A stretch of 64,000 nucleotides of DNA, taken from positions 248,001-312,000 of the forward strand of contig BDSL01000017.1 of the NCBI GenBank assembly GCA_003116995.1. The letters run 5' to 3'. Under the pieces are notes generated by a model, which saw only the letters and a list, made by a program, of their open reading frames with translations, had not been told where the DNA came from and did no database searches. Position numbers and translations under genes: made by a program. This document shows, one piece after another, positions 1 through 10,538 of the stretch. The first letter of the stretch is position 1; each line of letters opens with the position of its first letter. The stretch is from Yamagishiella unicocca. Taxonomy: Eukaryota > Chlorophyta > Chlorophyceae > Chlamydomonadales > Volvocaceae.

Positions 1-2727
1 AGCTACTGGAACCAACTTGATCTTGCCTAGTTTTATGCAGGCCGTTCCAAAGCTGTGATAAAGCAATTCATAGATAGTACAAAGGTGTGCTAGAGTACTG
101 TATAGGAATGCGCCACATCCCTCGTGGTAGGTAAAAGTGTTTTGGTGGCGGGCGCCAGCAGTCATGCTGGGTCTGCCGCCGAGAACACCATTCCGGGAGC
201 AGGGATACACATGGGCTTCCATCCAGCCATCACGCAAAGGGGGTTGGCCGGCCACGCATCGGCCCCCTACAAGCGGAACTAACAGCCCTCCACTAGGGGC
301 ACCCGCCAGGTGTCGCTCAGGGTCTCCTCGCAGGCAGGGTGCAGCCAGCACACCACAAGCGACCACCAAGCGCGGGGGCCGTGAAGTACAGGGTGCTCCA
401 GAGCGGAGCCGTTCAACACCAGGCACAGCTTGACCAGGCTTGACCAAGCTTGGCTTTCCAGGATGTGACTTACGTCTATTGAAATTCACGGAGGGGTTTA
501 TAACGGTAATAAACAATCACACCGCTAGCTCGATAGGCCATGTTATGAATGTTTTGCGGAGTGTTGTTGCACGATCGACTTGGAGCAGAAGATGTATTCC
601 GCAGCGCATCTTCCCGAGGAAAAACCCGCATTCCACCCACGCGTCAACTGCGACCCGTGGGTCGGGTTTAAGAGATCCCTTCGCCGCACACTATGTCCTT
701 CTACAGGAATTTACAGGATGTGACAAAGGTCAACGGCTGGTCGGGGTGTCACGGAAGGGATGAGAATGTTATCACGTCGCTAGCCGCCCTGGGCCTTCAG
801 TCCGCAGGCCACCAGCACAATTTATGAAATATAATCGTGTGCGTTGGAAACATGGAGTTTACCGTCGGTGAAGCACAACATTAAACCACGACGGCCGTCA
901 ACACGCCACGCCTAAACATGCCTTTTTCGGGGAATCCATGTATGAATTCACGTATATAAATGAACTTCAATGGACATGTGCATCAGTCAATCCTGCGCTG
1001 CTTGCTTGCGCGAGGTAGGGCTGGATGGAGGGGGGGCCCCCGCGCAGCGCCCTACAGTGCGACAAGGCAACCATCCATGTAACCCGTGTAGACACCCGCT
1101 GCTACCGATCAAGCAGCCAAACGCCATTTCGCAGCATCCGACTTCAATCCATACGGTCCGAAAGGAAACGTCGCATACGTTCTTAAACCGCAGTGAGGTA
1201 TGTGGTAGCCATCTGTAATGTACCCCTCTGGGATCTCACCGCCCCTACGTATCCCCTTCGTAACGCGCAATCCACTTATAAACGCATCCATAGCTTAATT
1301 CCAATTCGTCACCACGTTCTTCTGGGCTTTATCCAGGCAACGGCAAACGTAGTTCGTCGTAGTGGGGAGTTATGCCCGACAATGCCCGGGATGCTTTCCA
1401 GCGAGCCAATCGCAGACAATAGCTAATTAGCATCAAGCAGGCACCGGCGTTGAAGCATGTGAGACGCGTTGAGCCCCGCGACGTGGCGGGTACACAAGCA
1501 AACCGGGCCACAGCTAGCCGTACGTCGGCTTCGTCCGATTCGTAAGGGCCGCCCGCCGTCTCGTCTCCATCCAACAACCAACACGCATAACCGCACATCG
1601 TTATCTATCGAGCTCGTACGGCAGCCCGTCAATACGCTCATACGCTTCATCCTCCTACAAATCACCGACATGGGCACAATTCCTGAGACCTCCAACATGT
1701 AACAGTTACTACCACTTCATGTGCCCGATGGTTCTACCTCTTGGTCTGGAACCCACTGTAACCGTTACAACAACAACTCGCTCGGCGGCCCGCAGGTTAC
1801 CCACCGCACCGCACCGCACTACTGTCGCCCACCCCAGCCACGAGCGAGCCGTCACTCATCCCCTTGCCTGTTTCGGGAAGGACCCAACCTGCTGGACGAG
1901 ACGACGACGCACGAAGGCGGTCGCGACAGGATAGGCAGCCAGCTGGCAAGGTCGTCAGACTGTACGTAACGATGATGAAAAAATTGGCACCCGCGGCGCA
2001 TGTATGCACAGCGTTGATCTCCGGCCCGTAGTCGTAAGTGCGCAGGGGCTGGAGTAGTGCGGCAGCCCACGCGCGAGTCGTGGTGTTCGGTGGGCTCGTT
2101 CGCACAGTAATCTCGACTCGACCAACGACGCCGTCGAGCGCAACCGTCAAATAACGACGCGTGTCAAGCATGCACATCGCACCACCGCCAAGCAAGCGCA
2201 TCGCAAGCACCTTGCCATCCGTGGCTTCGTGCTCGCTCGTGCTTCGACTCCCACCAACAACCACGCGCGCACAAAAAAAGGCCTGCCCGGCCTCATCGTA
2301 GGCCCCGCGGCGCAGGCACCTAGATAGCTGCGGCCGCACCCGCCCACCGCCTGACGGCGGCGTCAGTTCTGAAGTCACGTAGAATGCGACGCTTTCCATG
2401 TTTGCGTATATGCATGTGTGCGTCGGTTGCGACGAAACAAAGCCGCCCCGCCCTGCCCCACCTCTTGTGCCTCCGACCTAGCACACTCAAGCAGCCTCCT
2501 GTGCCTCCACCTAGCACACTCAAGCAGCCTCCTGGGCCTCAACAGCAAACAGACATGAACGCCTCACTGCGGTAACGCCCGGCGCGGCCCCGCCTGTCCA
2601 CCCGTGTCCCCGCCTGCCGACCCGTGTCCCCGCCCGTCGACCCGTGGTTCACGGGCCCTGCGCGCCCCTGCCCCCCACTACTACTGATCTTCTGTAGGTC
2701 AGGGCATCGGGGCAACCACCGGAGTCC
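1..2727. other. Region without a confident gene, downstream of the GT90 gene
   Basis: I see no exon chain with conserved motifs here. The region holds scattered short open frames and, at 1719-1778, one copy of a short repeat also found near 32.1 and 32.8 kb. Part of the high-coordinate end is probably 3' untranslated sequence of the minus-strand glycosyltransferase gene, whose stop codon is at 2728-2730. Confidence 0.5.
1797..2399 (-). CDS. Hypothetical 200-residue open frame
   Basis: A single uninterrupted minus-strand frame of 200 residues starts with ATG at 2399. I do not recognise it. It has no clear signal peptide, membrane segment or catalytic motif and is moderately rich in Gly, Ala and Arg. 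It lies about 330 bases beyond the stop of the glycosyltransferase gene on the same strand, so it may be only 3' untranslated or intergenic sequence that stays open because of high GC. Splice sites that would join it to other exons are not evident. It is listed because it is the longest open frame in this stretch. Confidence 0.15.
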   Translation of the reverse strand: MESVAFYVTSELTPPSGGGRVRPQLSRCLRRGAYDEAGQAFFCARVVVGGSRSTSEHEATDGKVLAMRLLGGGAMCMLDTRRYLTVALDGVVGRVEITVRTSPPNTTTRAWAAALLQPLRTYDYGPEINAVHTCAAGANFFIIVTYSLTTLPAGCLSCRDRLRASSSRPAGWVLPETGKGMSDGSLVAGVGDSSAVRCGG

Positions 2728-5700
2728 TCACTGTTGCTGCTCGCTGGTGACGGGGCCAGCAGGGCTGCTGGCAGGGCTGGGGGGGCTGCTGTCGTCTGGC
2801 TCCGGAACCACCTGCAAAGGGCGCCGGAGCCGGAGGGTTCACAGCACGCCGGGAGGGCCACACATCCTAACGAGCGAAGCAGCACGACGCAGTAGTCAGG
2901 CAGGGGCAGGTCCGGCAGGAGGGCGGGGTGCGGCGCGCGCGCCGCGGGGGTGGGCGGGTTGCTTTGTTAGGCAATGTTGTATGGGATGGCTGGGTAGGCT
3001 CTGTGACCCACTGGGCAAGGTAGCCATCGGCGGCGCGCGGGCATCGACCCGCGTTAGAGCCATACAGAGGCATGTCTCCCCCCCGCCCGCCCGCCCATCC
3101 AAGCTCCCTGACTCGTCCCGCCCGCTCGCTACTGATGGCAGGGTATCGGACGCAGCCAAGCAAGCGACGAGCATAACGCAGCCGCCGCAGGAGCAAAAGC
3201 GGCAGTAGCGGTCGCATTCGGGCTCGCGAAATCAGCAGCAATCAGCAGCTGCGGCAGAACTCGTTGCTTGGCTATTCGCTTTGTTGATTTGTTCGGGTTC
3301 GTGTTCGGGCACGTGCTGCGGCAGAAGAACTCAGCCGTGGTCTGGCTCGATGTAGGTTGCAACACAAAGTGAACTGCCTGCAACCGAAAACGCGCCCAAC
3401 CGACCAGCAGCAGCTCCCCGCACAACAACTAGCCAGACCCAGCCAACCGCCACCCACCTGGCTCGCGACAAACTCCTCCATGTCGCTGAAGAGCTTGCCG
3501 TACTCTCTCAATGTGCGCAGCCAGTAGAGCCGCCGAGCGTCCGGCGACAAGTAGCGGTACGCGAAGGCCTGAGAGCCCCGCGGCCAGCAGATAAGCCCCA
3601 CAGATAGCGAGACAACCCGCGACCCAGGCAGCGGCCAATTAACTTCAACACACAATCATACGGGGCGTAGCCTAGCTATCCTAAATGGCTGAAGCAGCTA
3701 ACGCTAAGTATGTACCGTTGTTACAGGTATCGCCGCCGGCAGCGCGCTGCTGAAATTAGTAAACCAGGAAAATGACTGTTAACCGTTGTTAGGAACCGTA
3801 CATCCACGGGTACGACACACTGCGCGTGATGCGTGAGTCGGTTGTGTGGGTTGCAAGTGTTTGCGGCGCGATATACGGGATGCAGCAGATGGGATGGCTG
3901 CTGGGGTGCGGTTACCGGTAGTTGTAATCAACGAACTATTACGGTTGATGGTTGGAGCGCGGAGGCGGCATTGCCCATCAATGCCAAGGACCGGGGAACG
4001 TTCAGCAGGTGGAGGGGCCAGGGCGATGTTGCGGCCTGGTACCTAGCGAGATGTATGGAAAGACTCTTAACAAGTTCGCTATAGGTCCGGTTTGATTTTA
4101 ACGAGCCATGAACTATCATAGCAGGCGGCGGGAACCGCCCTCCGTCCTGGCTTAGGACACGAGGGCTTGGTGCGGGTACGGGACGGGGTTTCACCCTGCG
4201 CAAAAACGTGTGCGGTGGGATCTGATCCCCCCCATGTCTGCACCTCACAGCTTGCAAAACCTCTTAGCTCCCAGCCGTCCCCAGTCGCCCCTGACCCCGG
4301 CCTGGTTCAGCAGCGGCAATTTCAGATCGTACGGCACCGATGGCGCCCGCCTCTGGCGGCGGCCGGTGCGTGCGTAGCCGCTGGCCTTTTTTTATTGGCC
4401 CCTCACACGGTACATTCGGCGGGGATGGATATGGATCCACGGATGGATGAGTTGGTGGATCGAGTTTAATGGGGAGTCCACTGTGCGGTCCTTCCGGCAC
4501 ACACACACACACATACCCCCGCCCGCTCGGTGCACGCTCTGGGCGCACCTGACCGTTCGTCGCGATGTCGTACAAGTACCTCCCCTGGACGCACGCGCGC
4601 GGGGCAGGGCGGGCGAGGGGGGGGAAGAGTGAGTGAGCGGGGTACATACGTAGCTCGGGAATGAGGTGAGGCGGCTCGGCGGGGACCTCGTGAGTGTGTG
4701 TACGGACACGTATTTGATGTGTATTAGGGATTAGGGTTTTAGGGTTTTAGGCTTTTATGTGATGTGTGTGTTACGTATGTGATGTGTATTGCGGAGGTGG
4801 ATCAGCTCCCGGGCAGCTGAACCCGCCTATCGACACCTGAACGCGCCGCCATTTATAGTCCTTGGTCCCTTTCGCTATTTGCCAACAAACCCACGCCTAC
4901 CAGGCCAACGGCCGCCAACCACTGCAACCGGCAACCACCGGCCCACTCACCTTGTGGCGCAGGAACTTGACCGCGTGCAGCACGTCAGACCTGTGGTGGT
5001 TCCAGATGGTGACGTAATGGGTTCCGGGGACCAGAGACCGGTAGTACCACTCGATCCACGGGCTCGTCTTTCGGTTGGTAGTCGTTTACACGTCGCCGTA
5101 CAGTCCGGGCCGGACGGTTTTGGATGGATGGGTGCGGGGTGATCCCGGAGAGACGCGGGTGCCACGCGTGGGTGAGGGACGGAGAGGGACGAGGAGTCAA
5201 GGGAGGGAGTTAAGGGAGGGAGTCAAGGGAGGGAGTCAAGGGAGGGAGTCAAAGGAGGGAGGCAAGGGAGGGAGGATTTTGCGTGTGTTTCACTGCGCCT
5301 GGCGTAGGACTCCACGCCGCGCCTTTGAAGGCCCCTGTTTGATGCAGGTCCCGCCACCAGCCCTCACCTACGCCAACCACCCAGACTAACCAACGAAGCT
5401 AACCACCGAATCCATACGAGGCGGCCGCCCAATTAGAGGATCCCAGCGGCTACGGCAGCATGACTCCCGGCAGCAGATAAGAGGTAAGAGGCCCACGCGC
5501 CGCTCCACACGCCCCTCCACGCAAAAAACGCCGCGCGCGTCGTTGCCTCTTGTGGAGACGCTAGCTGCACATGTTCGCCCAAGACCAGGTACGGCACACC
5601 CGCCGGAGGTTCCGTGCGTGTATGTGTGTGCGCTATCACGGGCAGTGCTTCGAAATTCCGCTTCCTCGCCAGCGCGACAGACGCCCCTCCCCTCCCCGCC

Positions 5701-8700
5701 CCTCCCCTCCCCTCCCGCCCCGCGCCTCACCTGCTTGAATACCACGCTGTTGAGCGACAGCAGGCGGGCGAGTCGAGACGAAGCAGTGATGCCGTCCAGG
5801 GCGAGAACATACCTGGCGGGGGGGAGGGAGCAAGGGTCGGTGACCAGCTGCCTAGTGCCTGCCGAATTCGCTGTGTCAGTGCCTGCCCAGCTGCCCGCCG
5901 CCAACCGAAGCCAGCTGCCTAGTGCCTGCCCAGCTGCCTAGTGCCTGCCCAGCTGCCTAGTGCCTGCCCAGCTGCCTAGTGCCTGCCCAGCTGCCTAGTG
6001 CCTGCCCAGCTGCCCCGCCGCCTACCGAAATCGCGCCAGCTCTTGTGCGGCCACCAGTCCGCGTCCTACGATGGGGAAGGCGGTGCCGTTGGCCGCCCGG
6101 TAAGTATAATTGTCCACAAGCCCAACGTCCAGCAACCGCGACCAGTCGGCGCTGGACTGCAGGCGAGTGGCAGCGGGGGAGCAGAGGGTACGGGAGGCAG
6201 GTAGGTAGTTGGTGTTTGGAGGCCGGCCGGGGAGGATGAGGGGGAGATGGGGCGGGTTTGGGGGCGAGCCAGCAGCCCCCCCGGTTGCTCCCGTTCATAG
6301 TTTGTGTGATAAATGTGGCGGTTGTACGGACATTGCAGCATCCAGCACCTCCACTGCCCCTCGAGGACCCCGGTACTCGATTACCACACCCTTGCCCCCC
6401 CCAGGTTTGCCGGGCGTCTGTCCCAATGCTCCAGCATGCGCCCACATCCTCGCTGTCCGCCGACCATGCGCCCACTATCCTGTCTTTTTCGTGTCACCGG
6501 TTTTCACGCCAAACCCCACCTGAGTCATGTGGGCCATGTAGGTCCGACTGCACACATCCTTGGCGTAGGCGAAACCCCGCGTGTGGCAGTACTCGCGGCC
6601 GCGAAACACGGCACGGTCGATCTTCTGCGTCCAGGGAAAGTAGTGCAGCGGGGGCCAGTCGTGCATGCCTACCGTGACGGGCACCAGAATGTCCTCGTCC
6701 CTGTACGACAGGAGGGAGGAGGCATCGTATGACGAACAGTGAGGTCAACATCAGCAGGCCGCTCGCTCCTCCCCTGCCGCTCCCAACACACGGCGCGTCG
6801 TCAACGTGATTTGTACGACGCGAGGTACGATCACGCAAGGTGTTGTCGTACGACGCCACGCCTTTGTGGCGCCTTATGGAAGCGTGTGCAGACGCAAGGC
6901 GGGGGCTGGTCGGGGGCAATCGCAGGAGGTCGTCGGATCGATCCCGCGACGCCGCAGCCAACAGCGGCCCCCCGCCGCGTCACCTACTTATTCCGGTGCC
7001 ATTCCTTGATCAGAGACAGCACCGGCGCGGGGCAGCGTCCCAGGGGCGTCCTGACACTACCGCCGCTGCTGCGCGTGCTGCGCTCGTTTCGTGGGCTGGT
7101 GCTGCCGCTGGTGCTGCCGGCGTCCTCCCCCTCGCAGAGGCTGGTGTCCGCGACATTTAGGAAAAACACAACGTCCGGCCACTGGGTGGGGGACTGAGAG
7201 ATCCAAATACGGAGGTCTTTGGAGCGCGTAGCGGGGAGGGCGGGGGACAAGGGACAGGGGGAAGAGAGGGAAGAGGAGAAAGAGGGTGTGTGTGTAAGAG
7301 AGAGAGCGTTCCCCCGGGCATCAGGCCCCCATCCGTTTTCCTGCGTCCACAGCAGTAAGCGACGTGGCCATCGAGGTACCAACCCACAGCGTTGAAGTTT
7401 GGTCCTGCCGCAGCTGTAAGCCCCCCTCCCCGTCCCGTTCCTTCCCCTGCCGGCAAACGTGTTGGACACCCCATGCAACCTTCCTCCATATGTACCAAGG
7501 GCATTTTCCAGCAGCTCCGCCCTCTCGCCCCTTCCCCCAAATCCCTAAGTGCCCCCGAAACACAGAGCTCGTCCGCACATGCCTCTGGCCATCGCGCGGT
7601 CTCCCGGACGGTTCAACTGCAGCGGGCAAGAGGTTTCTACTAATACAAATTTCGGCAGCCCTCCCTCTCCCCCCTGCCCCCCTCTCCCCCCTGCCCCCCT
7701 CTCCCCCCTGCCCCCCTCTCCCCCCTGCCCCCACCGACCGATGAGGAGCTCCTCCAGCAGCGGGTCACAGGGCCGCTCGCAGCGCAGACTGATGTCGTTA
7801 CTCGGCTGCAGGGAGGGTGGGGGAGGATAAGGAGCGGCAGGGCGGGGTGGCGCAAAACCCGGTTGCACGACATAGGAAGCGAAGGGCAGAAAGTAGCTGG
7901 CGGCAGGTGGGGGATTTGCGAGACGACCAGATTGGCGTGTGGTTTAAGGAAATGGAGCGGACGATGCGTCAGCGAGTGGAAAGTAGCTGGCGGCAGGTGG
8001 GGGATTTGCGAGACGACCAGATTGGCGTGTGGTTTAAGGAAATGGAGCGGGCGATGCGTCAGCGAGTGGAAAGTAGCTGGCGGCAGGTGGGGGATTAGCG
8101 AGACGACCAGATTGGGGTGTGTGTTAAGGAAATGGAGCGGGCGATGCGTCAGTGAGTGGAGGTAGGTAGAAAGATGAAGTGGAGGCTGGCTGGGTTATGG
8201 TTGGGCGACAGAGCGGTCGTACAGCGGTCGTACAGCAGCCAGAGTTTCGGTTAAGGGTTAGAGCAACAAGTTAATGGCGGCAGCAGCCAAGCTAAGCAGC
8301 CCCCGGACTGGGGCAGTCACCCCGAGTGACCCGTGGGCCACCAGCAATACCCAGCACCACTTGGGAGCACCCACGGACCTGTCGAAGGACCGCCAGGCGC
8401 CCTCCCTGGAGCAAAACCAGCCTCTGGGAGGCCCTTAACGGCAGCCTAGCTGCCCATTTGAGCAACGCCGCCACGGTCACGTCGGAGCGATTGCGCCGCC
8501 GCCACGGCGCCAGATCCAGTTCCAGGTTCTCGTCGTACAGCCGCAGCTGGTCCTCGTCGGATTGTACTTGTACGAACGGCACATGTGGCCGGGAGGCCCG
8601 CGTGCTGCCCCGGGGGATGTCAGTTGACTCCACTGGCACGTGCCAGGAGTGGTTGGGATATAGGGCCCGCAGCGTTGTGTTTCCGATTTCGGTTGCGATT

Positions 8701-9725
8701 CCGTCGGGCACGCGGACGTTGATTCGGGCGGCGGCGAGGGAGACGAAGAAGGCGAGGGCGGAGGTGAGGAGGAGTGGGAGGGGGAAGGGTGCGCGGCGGG
8801 GGCGGCTGGCTGGGGAATGGCGGCGGTAGGGCCCAGCTGAGGACGATGGCCCTGGGGGTGGGGATGTGGGTGCAGTAGCTGCGCCCGCGGCCTTGGTTAG
8901 AGGCGTGGGTGAAGGAGCTAGGGCTGGGGTCGTGGGCGGAGGAGAAATTGGAATTGGAAGAGCAGGGGACGAGGAGGGGCTGGGGGGAGCGGGAGAAGCG
9001 CGGAGGCGGTGTATGAACGGGCTGTAGCACGCCGCTGGCACTGCGGTGCCTACCAGTCGGGCGCTGCTACTGCCGACCCCAGCTCCACACTCGCCGCTGA
9101 CGCTGCCGATCCGGGCGCAGTTGCCACACCCGGGGGGCCTGCCGCTGATGACGTCGCTGGGCGGCCCGTCCCGAGGGTCGGGGAAGCCGTCCCACGGGTC
9201 ACTCCCGGGTGACGCGCGGCAGTGCGTCCTGCGGACGCTTCCCTGGCGAGGCCGGCGAGTGGAAGGTAGAGGCCATGCTGGTGGCGGCAAAGAAAGGCGC
9301 GGTGGAGGGGCCGAAGCTGCGGCTGTGCCTTCGGCTGCTGCTGCTGATGTTGATGATGACGTCGCCGTTGTCGCCGTTGGGACAGTTGCGGTTGCAACGA
9401 CCGTTGGGGGTGCTACTACTGCTGCTCGAGATTCCGGTTGAGATTCTGGTGCCGATGCTGCGCTTAAAGATGCTAAAGCTGATGCCGAACCAGGTGGCGC
9501 GACGTGACTTGGAGCTCCACGTGCAGAGCTGTGGAGCGCAGTGGGGGCCCCGAGTTCACACCGCTGGCTGCGACTCCGGGCAGGAGCAAAGCTACGGGAC
9601 GCTGTTGTGGGTCCCTCAGCGCGATACTGCAGCATTTTTGGATGTGTGGCTTCGAGGTTGATTATACATGTTAGGCCGGCGGAGCGGAGCGCCTGCGACC
9701 CTGAAGGCGGAGCGTCGGGGCTCAT
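2728..9725 (-). CDS. CAP10/GT90-type glycosyltransferase, nine exons, about 782 aa
   Basis: Probable Golgi/ER O-glycosyltransferase of the CAP10/Rumi (GT90) family, which moves a sugar from a UDP-sugar to protein or glycan. Exons, 5' to 3': 9725-8379, 7805-7739, 7216-6988, 6700-6520, 6156-6026, 5812-5731, 5067-4951, 3568-3458, 2811-2728; phases agree at every junction. Residues about 1-312 are an Ala/Pro/Ser-rich tail, about 313-335 a hydrophobic signal anchor, and the rest would be lumenal. Family signatures: PDVVFFLN then CPAPVLSLIKEW (exon 3), PWTQKIDRAVFRG near residues 570-582 (exon 4), YVLALDGITASSRLARLL and NSVVFKQ (exon 6), and SPWIEWYYRSLVPGTHYV (exon 7). The last exon is a short acidic Ser/Pro tail and is the least certain. 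The next in-frame Met after the start is residue 31, so the unusually long N-tail is odd; a missed upstream intron is possible. Acceptor specificity cannot be told. Confidence 0.82.
4723..4751 (+). repeat. Interstitial telomere-like tract
   Basis: Two ATTAGGG units are followed by a full TTTTAGGG and a partial second one. TTTTAGGG is the known telomere unit of Chlamydomonas. The tract lies in intron 7 of the GT90 gene, inside a GT-rich stretch. Confidence 0.75.
5190..5275. repeat. 13-bp minisatellite in GT90 intron 6
   Basis: About six imperfect copies of GGGAGGGAGTCAA lie inside the intron between GT90 exons 6 and 7. Confidence 0.8.
5912..6006. repeat. 19-bp minisatellite in GT90 intron 5
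   Basis: Five perfect tandem copies of CAGCTGCCTAGTGCCTGCC, with degenerate partial copies upstream from about 5843. The array ends 20 bases before the exon 5 donor. Confidence 0.9.
7665..7732. repeat. 17-bp C-rich minisatellite in GT90 intron 2
   Basis: Four copies of a CTCTCCCCCCTGCCCCC-type unit directly next to the donor of GT90 exon 2 (minus strand). Confidence 0.8.
7889..8158. repeat. 90-bp tandem triplication in GT90 intron 1
   Basis: Three direct copies of a 90-bp unit begin at 7889, 7979 and 8069. The first two are nearly identical and the third has a few changes. On the plus strand the first two stay open in two frames, which produces misleading open frames of about 100 residues. 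Confidence 0.92.
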
Positions 9726-10080
9726 TTCGACGGTTGCCGGCGAGACGCGAGGACCCTGCTTGGTCTCTTGCTGGATGAGCAGCTATGTGGTACAGAGGCA
9801 ACCACGCTTTTCTTAAGGAATAGATCCTGCTGCGTACGCCAGAAGCCGGCTCGCCAGGCGGTAGCTGTGGTAACGCCGACTGTAACGTGCCAAGCGCTTG
9901 CGCAAGCGCCCGACGTTGACCAGAAACTTCTATCCAGGTCCAAGAGAAACCGTATTTTTTAGATTGTGACTATATGTAGGAAATCGGTGGACTTATGGCC
10001 GACGTTACTCCTATGTTCTTGTTAGTAAGGTAGAAACCAGGACCACGCCTGTACCCGTTGGTGGTGCAAGGGGTATCAAA

Positions 10081-10150
10081 GACAAACTAGCTTAGACACA
10101 ATAGTTTGTCAAGGGAATGAATGCATTCATTCCAAACTGCCTTGACAAGC
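10081..10150. repeat. Nested inverted repeats in the GT90/TFIIF divergent intergenic region
   Basis: GACAAACTA (10081-10089) pairs with TAGTTTGTC (10102-10110). The latter runs into TTGTCAAGG, which pairs with CCTTGACAA, and the loop of that stem is itself a perfect 18-bp palindrome, GAATGAATGCATTCATTC. The middle arm can therefore pair with either side. Confidence 0.8.
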
Positions 10151-10538
10151 CAATCCTGCCAGTCGTATAATACTGTTGGATGCCACACATACTGTTATGC
10201 GCTACAAATCTGTGAAAAGGGCAGGCACGCAGGCTTCTTCACTAGCTCAGAAAGGATTTTCTGGTGGGGTTTCGGAGCAATAAACGTTTTTCTTTGCGCA
10301 GGAAGCAATTTGCTTGGTGCGATATCGTATATTTATTATCATGTGGTTTCATAACATTAGAAGCCTATTATCGCTTCTGGTGTTCCGGGGTGCCGGGGCT
10401 CAAGTTGCCGGGAACTTCTTGCTCCTTACACTATTTGAAATCTAGGATATCTGAACGGGAAGCAATTGGCATTATTAAATAGATTCGGCGGGGCCCCACC
10501 CCTCGAGGCATCCCGCCAAGCAGCCAACAGGATCCGGC

